NCBI GenBank assembly: GCA_025363325.1
Contig: JANYEF010000165.1
Coordinates: 1 to 23,159, forward strand
Length of the DNA: 23,159 bases
From: Nitrospira sp.
GTDB lineage: Bacteria; Nitrospirota; Nitrospiria; Nitrospirales; Nitrospiraceae
Reading direction: 5' to 3'
A program made the translations under genes and the position numbers. Below, in pieces: positions 14,008 to 20,451 of this stretch (position 1 is the stretch's first letter; each line of letters starts with the position of its first letter). The notes beneath the pieces are model-generated. The model had not been told where the DNA came from. It searched no databases and worked only from the letters and a program-made list of their open reading frames with translations.

Positions 14008-15581
14008 GCGCTTACGTGCTGCTTGTGGCTCTGCGCCCACTGGCGCTGGAACTGTTCGTAAGGCATCGACAACTTCTGTTGCATGGCCGTCTCAAGAGAC
14101 TGTCCGGTCATGAGCACGTTCATCAGCTGACGAACGGTGGACATGCTATACCGGTCGATGAGGTGCTGAGTGGCAGCACTTGCAGTGAGGTAGGCGGTCG
14201 GTAGTGATGTTGTGGGAAGCTGAGCCCACGATCCGTGAAGAGAAGGCAACGGCATGAGGGGAGGGCTCCCTTGTCGGGACTCTTCCATGTCCGGCCAGGG
14301 GTCTTCTGCCAGATGGATGGCCAGCCCTTCCACGAGCCATGTTGGAGGAGCCGCACTTCCATCCTTGGCCAGTTCATGAAAGAGCGCATGGACGAACTGA
14401 TGACGGATAACGCGGCTGAATAATGCGAGATCGTCGAGCGCGCCTTGAGTGGGGAGGTGGATCGAACCCGACGTGTGATCGAACAACGTATCGGCCCAAT
14501 TGGGGATACCCGCGGGACCGGAAAATTTCTGTCCTGTGTGTAAGACAACCTTGATGGGTTTGGCGGGTACGTATCCGAATTTCGGGGGAATCTCCTCATA
14601 GGCGTATTCGAGCATGGCGCGGATGCGTACCCACGTCGCGTGATCGTCCGGCCCGTCGAACTGAACGACGAAATGTGAGATGTCGCGTGGGGTAAACGGT
14701 CTCGGCGGCTGTTCCTGCTGAGTAGCGATGGAGGAGGGAGGTGGATTCGCGGATGGCGTTGAGGGAGGAGGCGTGCGGTCTTGACGGGGATCGGGGGCCG
14801 GTCTGGTGTCTATGGCTGCTGATTTGGATAAGGGGGCGAGTGCCACTGCTACTACTTGATGCTGTTCGGAGTTCCCCGCGTCCGCCTTTGCGACCAGCCT
14901 ACTTCGATAGGATCGGAGATTGGGATCATCTTGTGAACGCGCGAGATCGAGATGGGTCATTGCTGAGGTCTTGTCGCCTTTCGCTAACAGCAGTTCGGCG
15001 AGTGCAAGATGCGGGAACGGATCAGTGGGGTTCAGTCGAATCACCGTGTTGAGGAACTGAGACGTCATCGCCGGATCGCGAAGTTCCCAGTACGCTTGCG
15101 TCAGGTTCATGTACGCCAGCGGATTGGTGGAATCGGACGCGACGGCTTTCTTAAAGGCTTTGACAGAGAGTGCGCTCCCGCCGAACTTTTCCTGTTGCAC
15201 GCCGAGATTGTTCCAGAGCGCTGCGATGTACCGTTTGGTCTGGGCTTTCTCCTGATTTTTGCGCGGGAGGGCCATCAAACGGCGTTCTGCTTCCCTGTAA
15301 TTTCCCTTTTCCACTTCATCGTGAATGAGCCCGAGCGCATCAGTAGGCGCTTGTCCTGGATCGATCAGTCGCGTTTGCGGAACGTCCCAGGACGGATATT
15401 CTTGCGTTCCCGGCAACGTGAAGCTGGGGGTTGGTTGCAGCGGAGGAGGGTCTGAGGACTGCCGCGATGCGGGTCCCGGAGTCAAATACGCCGGTTTCAG
15501 CCACGCGTGGTACCCGATAAAGAGAACAAGCCCGATGGCGAGGAATGTGAGTGTGGATGAGATGTCGCGTCGATATTTCAC
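13995..15581 (-). CDS. Membrane-anchored TPR protein with peptidase-MA-like domain lacking the catalytic Glu
   Basis: The 528-residue product has one N-terminal membrane helix (about 10-29), a proline-rich linker, TPR-like helices (about 80-225: LWNNLGVQQEKFGGSALSVK, AYMNLTQAYWELRDPAMTSQ, PHLALAELLLAKGDKTSAMT), a second Pro-rich linker (250-297) and a gluzincin-like domain (300-520). In the latter the zinc motif, normally HExxH, reads H394-Q395-F-V-H398 (codon CAG), while the downstream WLVEGLA (third ligand E418) is kept. Zinc binding may survive, but hydrolysis is doubtful. It is the last gene of the operon with the 24-heme cytochrome (40-nt gap), so a role in assembling or holding the cytochromes in the periplasm is plausible but unproven. 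Confidence 0.8.
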   Translation of the reverse strand: MKYRRDISSTLTFLAIGLVLFIGYHAWLKPAYLTPGPASRQSSDPPPLQPTPSFTLPGTQEYPSWDVPQTRLIDPGQAPTDALGLIHDEVEKGNYREAERRLMALPRKNQEKAQTKRYIAALWNNLGVQQEKFGGSALSVKAFKKAVASDSTNPLAYMNLTQAYWELRDPAMTSQFLNTVIRLNPTDPFPHLALAELLLAKGDKTSAMTHLDLARSQDDPNLRSYRSRLVAKADAGNSEQHQVVAVALAPLSKSAAIDTRPAPDPRQDRTPPPSTPSANPPPSSIATQQEQPPRPFTPRDISHFVVQFDGPDDHATWVRIRAMLEYAYEEIPPKFGYVPAKPIKVVLHTGQKFSGPAGIPNWADTLFDHTSGSIHLPTQGALDDLALFSRVIRHQFVHALFHELAKDGSAAPPTWLVEGLAIHLAEDPWPDMEESRQGSPPLMPLPSLHGSWAQLPTTSLPTAYLTASAATQHLIDRYSMSTVRQLMNVLMTGQSLETAMQQKLSMPYEQFQRQWAQSHKQHVSASGS

Positions 15582-15621
15582 AGTACCGTCCCTTTGGAGA
15601 TATCACACTGCCGGTTTGAGG

Positions 15622-17418
15622 CTACCGACCCCGAAAGATTTTGGTGCCTGGTTTAATCGTTTTCCAGAGCGTTGTGTCATGACAGCGCTCGCATTGTGGG
15701 CCGAAACTTCCGTCATGCTTGTCATCTTTCTTGTGACAACTGACACAGGAGGACGATGATGTGACCTTCTTGTCCATGCGCTCGGTGTGGCAGGCATAAC
15801 AATCGAGCCCTTTGTGTCCGCCATCGAGTTTGAAGCGGGTGCGCGTGTCGTGATCGAAGTCCCAGAGTTTCCAGTCTCTGATGCTGTGGCAGTCCTGGCA
15901 CTCCGTGCCCAACCTGCGCCGGTGCGTATCGTCCTTCTTGTGGCAGGCGTAGCAGTCCGTGGGCGTCTTGTCTTGATATAGCCGTCCCGTGTGGCAACTC
16001 TCGCAAGTGGTAGTTCGGTGTTTCCCCCTCAGCGGATACTTCGTATCGTGGTCGTGCTCAAAGAGGAACACTTTCCAATCCCGTTCAGTGTGACAGCTTT
16101 CGCACTTCTCGGAAAATTGCCCCTTATGCTTGTCGTCTTTTTTGTGACAGGCAAAGCAATCGACAGGCGCTTTGTCCTTGTATAGATGCCCTGTATGGCA
16201 AGACTCACACTTTGTTGTCCGATGCTTCCCCCTCAACGGATATCTCGTGTCGTGCTCATGGTCAAAGAGAAATACTCTCCAGCTCCGTTCGGTGTGACAG
16301 CTTTCACACTTCTCGGTAAATTGCCCCTTATGCTTGTCGTCCTTCTTGTGGCAGGCGTTGCAGTCGGACGGAGTCTTATCCTTATACAAGTGCCCCTTAT
16401 GGCAGGACTCGCACTTGGTCGTGATATGCCGTCCCCGTAGAGGGTACTTGGAGTGCAAGTCATGATCGAACGTGATCGTCTTCCAATCACTCTCCGCATG
16501 GCACGTCTCGCAATTCTCTCCGTACGTCCCTTTGTGCTTGTCGTCTTTCTTGTGACACGAATAACAATCGAGCGGCGCATCTTTGAAAGCGGGGGTGAGA
16601 TGACACTTCTTGCACTCGATCTTGGCATGCTTACCCATCAATGGGAAGTGCGACTTGTTATGGTCGAACGGCGATTTCTTCCATGACCGGTCATCGTGGC
16701 ATTCCTCACACTTCGTACCTTCCTGCCCTTTGTGCTTGTCGTCCTTTTTGTGACAGGAGTAACAGTCCATCGGCGTGTTCTTGAACCGCTCATGAGCGTG
16801 ACAGTCTTCGCATTTGACGGCGGCGTGTTTCCCGCGTAGTGGGTAACGCGTTTTGTCGTGATTGAACTTACTCGCCGTATCCTTCCAGTTCCGCTCGGTA
16901 TGGCAGTCTGCGCAGGCTGGCCCCAAGTTTCCTTTGTGTTTGTCGTCCTTCTTGTGGCAACTGTAACAATCGGACGGCGCGTCACGATACTTGATTTTGG
17001 GCTTGTGACAGGCCTTGCACTCGACCTTTTTCGCGTTGGCATGGGCGGCCTTGAGCGGGAAGTCCGTCCGTTCATGATCGAAGGTCTGCTCCGTGATCGG
17101 TGCAATGTTCTCCGTTCTGCCTTTGTGATCTGTGTGGCATTCCTTGCATTCCCGCTGTTCTTTGAACCGTCCGTGGGAGCCCTGTTTTTGCTCGACGTCT
17201 TTGCGAACGTCTTTGTGGCAATCTTGGCAGAGCGCATTCTGTGCCGCCTTGTCGAACCGCTTATGACACTTCGTGCAGTCCTCTTCCCATTTCGCATGGC
17301 CTTCGATCACCTGCCCCGGCATCAACGCCGTCTCGACGTTGTCTGCCAAGGCCGGTGCGGCCATGAGCATCAATGTGCCGAGAAGGAGTAGGAGGCCGTA
17401 ATTTCGTGAGACCAACAC
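15622..17418 (-). CDS. 24-heme periplasmic cytochrome c with tandem three-heme repeats
   Basis: The 598-residue protein begins with a signal peptide (cleavage after ALA, residue 25) and carries 24 CXXCH motifs by direct count. The body is a tandem array of about 67-residue units, each with three hemes: DCYSCHKKDDKHKG, then CExCHxERxWK with FDHD, then YPLRGKH and KCESCHxGHLYKDK. The CHKKDD segment occurs seven times. Extra His residues (KHKG, FDHD, GKH) can be the distal ligands, so most hemes are probably bis-His and low potential. The protein is Lys-rich. Such arrays act as periplasmic wires. It starts 15 nt after the cytochrome b gene, which would be its quinol-side partner. Codon-level similarity between units shows recent internal duplication. 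It matches no named oxidoreductase that I know. Confidence 0.93.
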   Translation of the reverse strand: MLVSRNYGLLLLLGTLMLMAAPALADNVETALMPGQVIEGHAKWEEDCTKCHKRFDKAAQNALCQDCHKDVRKDVEQKQGSHGRFKEQRECKECHTDHKGRTENIAPITEQTFDHERTDFPLKAAHANAKKVECKACHKPKIKYRDAPSDCYSCHKKDDKHKGNLGPACADCHTERNWKDTASKFNHDKTRYPLRGKHAAVKCEDCHAHERFKNTPMDCYSCHKKDDKHKGQEGTKCEECHDDRSWKKSPFDHNKSHFPLMGKHAKIECKKCHLTPAFKDAPLDCYSCHKKDDKHKGTYGENCETCHAESDWKTITFDHDLHSKYPLRGRHITTKCESCHKGHLYKDKTPSDCNACHKKDDKHKGQFTEKCESCHTERSWRVFLFDHEHDTRYPLRGKHRTTKCESCHTGHLYKDKAPVDCFACHKKDDKHKGQFSEKCESCHTERDWKVFLFEHDHDTKYPLRGKHRTTTCESCHTGRLYQDKTPTDCYACHKKDDTHRRRLGTECQDCHSIRDWKLWDFDHDTRTRFKLDGGHKGLDCYACHTERMDKKVTSSSSCVSCHKKDDKHDGSFGPQCERCHDTTLWKTIKPGTKIFRGR

Positions 17419-17433
17419 AATAGTCGATCGGGG

Positions 17434-18360
17434 TCAGTACATGTAGGCGGCCACGATGTGAAAGATCGTGCAGGCAGCCAGGATGTAGATGAATGGCACA
17501 TGGAGCATGTGCCACAACGAGAAGAAGCGTTCGTAGGTACTGAACTCGGCGACGCGCTCGCATTCTCTCAAATACGATGACGCCAACCAGATCGCGTCCG
17601 ATGCCCCCCCAGGGAACTCCGGATGCCGTTCAGTCTTCAGGATTTTTCGCAGCTCGCGCGCGCTGCGAAAGGTCAAGATAATCCGTTTCGATCCGATCGT
17701 CAGGGGGCTGAAGAGGTGCGAGGTGAACGAGCGATCGAGTTGCATCGAGTCGCGCTCGAATGATTGGAGCCATTGCTCGACACGAGGCGCAAAGTGTAGG
17801 CGGGATTTGGCGTCATTCGAATGGCCTGCAAATTCCGCCTTAATTTTCCCCAGCGTGGCGCGCCTGCCGTAGAGACCATAGTGAATCTTGGTGTAGATAA
17901 AGCGACCGATGATGCCGCTGATGACCACCCCCAGCATGCTGAAGAGGGCGATCGTGGCGTTCAGGGATCTCAGATGGAAGGTTGAGTGAAGTAGGATGAG
18001 TGTGGGGCCCACGATACCCATGATCATGTGGATACGAAACCAGTGTTTCAGTGCCCCCCAGCGATGCATGAAGTGCAGGTGTTTGCGCAGTGGATAGGTC
18101 AGCATTAAGAGCATCATTACGGAGCCGACGACTCCCAGGTAAAAGCCAACGTTCGAGCGTGGGGTATAGTATTTGCCGGTCGCCACATTGTAGGCCACCC
18201 ACATAGCGAGACCCAGGAGAACCAAGACCAGCAGTCGTCCTGGCAGGGAAGGAGAATCGGATGTCGCGTCTTCATCCGGTTTTGAGGCGAGCCCGGTCGC
18301 CGGGCGAGGTGCCTCGGTTGTTCGTTCCCGGACTTGCTGGAGAGGTTCAGCTACAGCCAT
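17434..18360 (-). CDS. Di-heme membrane cytochrome b-type subunit
   Basis: The 308-residue protein has a Pro/Thr-rich cytosolic N-terminus (1-40) and about five membrane helices (42-60, 72-91, 110-128, 134-156, 286-306). Two His pairs spaced exactly 14 residues lie on separate helices, H111/H125 (IHMIMG...LLH) and H287/H301 (LHVPFI...FH). This is the layout of two stacked b hemes in cytochrome b-type quinol oxidoreductases. More His residues (H94, H96, H99, H106) lie at a membrane edge. A soluble stretch at about 165-275 sits between helices 4 and 5. It is the first gene of the operon and would pass electrons between the quinone pool and the 24-heme cytochrome. The exact family is not recognised. 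The heme assignment is inference from spacing. Confidence 0.82.
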   Translation of the reverse strand: MAVAEPLQQVRERTTEAPRPATGLASKPDEDATSDSPSLPGRLLVLVLLGLAMWVAYNVATGKYYTPRSNVGFYLGVVGSVMMLLMLTYPLRKHLHFMHRWGALKHWFRIHMIMGIVGPTLILLHSTFHLRSLNATIALFSMLGVVISGIIGRFIYTKIHYGLYGRRATLGKIKAEFAGHSNDAKSRLHFAPRVEQWLQSFERDSMQLDRSFTSHLFSPLTIGSKRIILTFRSARELRKILKTERHPEFPGGASDAIWLASSYLRECERVAEFSTYERFFSLWHMLHVPFIYILAACTIFHIVAAYMY

Positions 18361-18440
18361 GTTCGTTCATCCTATATGCTCAGAGAAGGTCGGTTCGTTG
18401 ATCGGTTGTAGGCGATGCGTCGAAGATCCTGATTGTTTAG

Positions 18441-18456
18441 AGCAACTCCCGCGCCT
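18441..18456 (-). promoter_or_regulatory. Candidate sigma54 (-24/-12) promoter of the cytochrome b operon
   Basis: On the minus strand AGGCGCGGGAGTTGCT fits the consensus TGGCACGNNNNTTGCW with two mismatches, and has the invariant GG and GC in the required spacing. The transcript would start near 18430, about 70 nt before the ATG at 18360. The TGGG-N8-CCCA palindromes lie about 50 to 320 bp upstream, where enhancer-binding proteins usually bind. Confidence 0.6.
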
Positions 18457-18502
18457 GTTTCTCGGTGCACAATCCTTGCGGGGGTTGGGACATTTATGAC
18501 CT

Positions 18503-18520
18503 ATGGGAAAGGAGTCCCAT
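18503..18520. promoter_or_regulatory. TGGG-N8-CCCA palindrome, site 1
   Basis: ATGGGA (18503-18508) and TCCCAT (18515-18520) are perfect inverted arms around 6 bp. It is one of four sites with the same TGGG-N8-CCCA frame between the two heme operons, and the closest to the -24/-12 promoter. Confidence 0.6.
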
Positions 18521-18530
18521 CTGACGAGAG

Positions 18531-18579
18531 TGTAGGTGTTGACCTACATTTTGTACAGGTTGACCTGAGTTTTGTACGG
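18531..18579. promoter_or_regulatory. Tandem 21-bp repeat with embedded inverted repeats
   Basis: Two 21-bp units (18538-18558 and 18559-18579), each starting GTTGACCT and containing TTTTGTAC, match at 17 of 21 positions. The spacing equals two helical turns. The first unit overlaps an 18-bp inverted repeat, TGTAGG-N6-CCTACA (18531-18548); the second overlaps CAGG-TTGA-CCTG. It is a probable binding site for a regulator other than the TGGG-N8-CCCA factor. Confidence 0.5.
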
Positions 18580-18595
18580 GAGGATGCTCCGCATT

Positions 18596-18615
18596 CATGG
18601 GTAGATCTACCCATG
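18596..18615. promoter_or_regulatory. 20-bp perfect palindrome (TGGG-N8-CCCA site 2)
   Basis: The arms CATGGGTAGA and TCTACCCATG are exact reverse complements with no spacer. It keeps the TGGG-N8-CCCA frame of the other three sites, although the base after TGGG is T instead of A. Confidence 0.6.
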
Positions 18616-18701
18616 CAGTATCTCCACTTTCCATTGAAAACATAGTCTTACGACGCGTCCTCTGCAAACGGTATGTCCTTTGCGTGACGTAAACGCATGT
18701 T

Positions 18702-18717
18702 TGGGATTGCATTCCCA
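18702..18717. promoter_or_regulatory. TGGG-N8-CCCA palindrome, site 3
   Basis: TGGGA (18702-18706) and TCCCA (18713-18717) are separated by TTGCAT, the same 6-bp gap as sites 1 and 4. It lies 129 bp upstream of the plus-strand cytochrome start. Confidence 0.55.
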
Positions 18718-18752
18718 CGATTTTCTCCAGTAGATTGCGCGCCGGGAAAGTG

Positions 18753-18774
18753 AATTGGGATTATAGTCCCAATT
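18753..18774. promoter_or_regulatory. TGGG-N8-CCCA palindrome, site 4
   Basis: AATTGGGA (18753-18760) and TCCCAATT (18767-18774) are perfect 8-bp arms around TTATAG, the longest of the four sites. The centre contains TATAGT, which could be a -10 box without a good -35, so the site may overlap the plus-strand promoter. It ends 71 bp before the cytochrome ATG. Confidence 0.6.
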
Positions 18775-18845
18775 GAAAAAGTGGCGCAAGCAGTGTGCTG
18801 GAACAGAATGACAATAGCGTGGGCACAAGTGAGCTGAGGTCTACA

Positions 18846-20120
18846 ATGGCGGATACAAGAATGACTCAATTGACTAGCTGGACAGGATATCGGTTCTTTG
18901 CCTGGGCAATTGTTGCCGGGCTTCTGGCGCTAGGCAGCATGATGCTGTTCATGCCGGATACCGCGTCCGCCCAGGGACGTATCCGCACGGACATTGAGAT
19001 CGATCACAGCAGCACCGGCTTTCCGCTCAGTGGCGGTCACACGCAGGTGGTGTGCGAGCGGTGCCACTTGCAGGGCATTTTTCGAGGAACACCGACCCAG
19101 TGTATGCAATGCCATTCACCCGGTGGTCGAGTCGTGTCCACCTTTAAGCCGGCGAACCACCTGCCGACCTCGGTCAACTGCAACAGCTGCCACCGGACGA
19201 CAAATTGGACGCCTGCGTTCTTTACCCATAACGGTGTCGCTCCGGGAACCTGCTCCAAATGCCATAACCAAACTATTGCGGCCGGCAAGACGGCGACTCA
19301 TATTCCGACGACCATGACCTGTGACAGCTGCCATCGGACGGTGGGTTGGACGGGAGCGGCCTTCAAACATCAGGGGGTCGCATCCGGTACCTGCGTGACC
19401 TGCCATAACGGAATTCAAGCCCGCGGGAAACCGGCTGGGCATATGGCGACGGCTTTGACGTGTGATAGCTGTCACAAAATTGGCGCGGCGAATTGGTTGC
19501 TTGTATCCACGGGCTATAACCACACGGGGATCACGACCGGCTGCGCCACCTGTCATAACAGCACGACGGCGTTGGGCAAAGCGGCGAGTCACATTCCCAC
19601 TACGCTCGGGTGCGAGACGTGCCACAAGTCGACGACGGCCTTCGGGCCGGGCACCCCGATGAATCACACGGGGATCGCAACGGGCTGCGCAACCTGTCAT
19701 GGCGGCGGATATGCGGGGGTCATGACCAAGTCGACGACACACGTTGCGACGACGGCGCCGTGCGAGACGTGCCACAAGTCCACGACCACGTTTACCGGTG
19801 CCGTGTTTAATCACACGGGGATCGTGAGCGGGTGCGCGAGCTGTCATATGCCCGGCGGGGCGGGCTTAGCCAAACCGGCGAACCACTTCCCGACTGTCAC
19901 GGCGTGCGAGACCTGCCACAAGTCCACGACGACCTTCAGTGGAACGAGGATGGTCCATAGCGGGGTGGTGACGACAGGGACCTGCAATACCTGTCATGAG
20001 CGCGGTATGAATTGGGCAGGGGGGATCGTGACCAGACCGAACGGCCATACCGGTACTAGGGGAGCGCCAAACTCTTGCGACAAATCCGGCTGTCACAATA
20101 CCTCCACCTTTAGTAAGTAA
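18846..20120 (+). CDS. Exported cytochrome c with 14 CXXCH and one CX4CH heme sites
   Basis: The 424-residue protein starts at ATG 18846, with GAGG 6 nt upstream; earlier start codons lack this. A long signal region (hydrophobic FFAWAIVAGLLALGSMMLF) ends near ASA-QG (residue ~42). I count 14 CXXCH motifs and a last C-DKSG-CH near the C-terminus, a CX4CH spacing known from some cytochromes c3. Units of about 35-50 residues repeat: TCDSCHRTxxWTGAxFxHxGVxxGTCxxCHN, later ETCHKSTTTFxG and HTGIxxGCATCH. Each unit carries an FxHxG-type His able to ligate a neighbouring heme. It is rich in Thr and Gly, unlike the Lys-rich 24-heme protein, and the two are not close homologues. It probably sits in the periplasm or at the outer membrane, working with the barrel protein downstream. 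Confidence 0.92.
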   Translation: MADTRMTQLTSWTGYRFFAWAIVAGLLALGSMMLFMPDTASAQGRIRTDIEIDHSSTGFPLSGGHTQVVCERCHLQGIFRGTPTQCMQCHSPGGRVVSTFKPANHLPTSVNCNSCHRTTNWTPAFFTHNGVAPGTCSKCHNQTIAAGKTATHIPTTMTCDSCHRTVGWTGAAFKHQGVASGTCVTCHNGIQARGKPAGHMATALTCDSCHKIGAANWLLVSTGYNHTGITTGCATCHNSTTALGKAASHIPTTLGCETCHKSTTAFGPGTPMNHTGIATGCATCHGGGYAGVMTKSTTHVATTAPCETCHKSTTTFTGAVFNHTGIVSGCASCHMPGGAGLAKPANHFPTVTACETCHKSTTTFSGTRMVHSGVVTTGTCNTCHERGMNWAGGIVTRPNGHTGTRGAPNSCDKSGCHNTSTFSK

Positions 20121-20151
20121 GCGGTGATGTCGCTCAAATGGATCAAGTTAG

Positions 20152-20286
20152 CGGGGGGTCGTGCCAGGCACTTGTGCTACTTGCCACAATAGGACCATCG
20201 CCGGGGATAAATCGAATGGCCATTCAAAGACGACTCTGCCCTGTGACGCGTCTGGTTGTCACAGCACCCGGACCTTCAGCAAATAG
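20152..20286 (+). pseudogene. Duplicated C-terminal heme module of the upstream cytochrome (remnant)
   Basis: In another frame, 29 bp after the cytochrome stop, 44 codons lie between two stops. They read GVVPGTCATCH... then PCDASGCHSTRTFSK and TAG. This parallels the true C-terminus (GVVTTGTCNTCH... SCDKSGCHNTSTFSK and TAA), with the same CXXCH plus CX4CH order. There is no start codon with a ribosome site and no signal peptide, so it is a decayed tail duplication rather than a gene. Confidence 0.8.
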
Positions 20287-20394
20287 ATGGCGAATACATG
20301 ATGTGTTGGAAATCAGAGATTTCCTAGGTGAAGTTCGCCATGGCACATATACTTCTCGACATTGATCCCAAACGCCATCGTAGTTAGCGTTTGG
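20287..20394 (+). other. Cluster of hairpins between the cytochrome and barrel genes
   Basis: ATGGCGAA (20287-20294) pairs with TTCGCCAT (20334-20341) and encloses a perfect stem, GGAAATC (20308-20314) with GATTTCC (20318-20324). A second hairpin, CCAAACGC (20368-20375) with GCGTTTGG (20387-20394), follows. The CCATCG/CGATGG pair in the second offers an alternative fold. There are no T-runs. The cluster may be an mRNA processing or attenuation structure between the two genes. Confidence 0.45.
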
Positions 20395-20451
20395 CGATGG
20401 ACTCGTTAGCTTAATCTCGACCTGAGCATACATCCCATTTAGAGGTCTTCG

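Noticed and set aside
18669..18684. Possible plus-strand -24/-12 promoter (CGGTATG, 4 bp, TTGCG)
   Set aside because: The spacing is right but the -24 box is poor and the last base is G. Palindromes 3 and 4 would lie downstream of it. Too weak to annotate.
18782..18801. Sigma54-like sequence (TGGCGC...GTGCT) before the plus-strand cytochrome
   Set aside because: The GG and GC are 12 bp apart instead of the required 10, so it should not work as a -24/-12 promoter.
19116..19847. 243-codon minus-strand open frame antisense to the plus-strand cytochrome
   Set aside because: Its regular repeats mirror the heme repeats on the other strand. There is no ribosome site or known domain.
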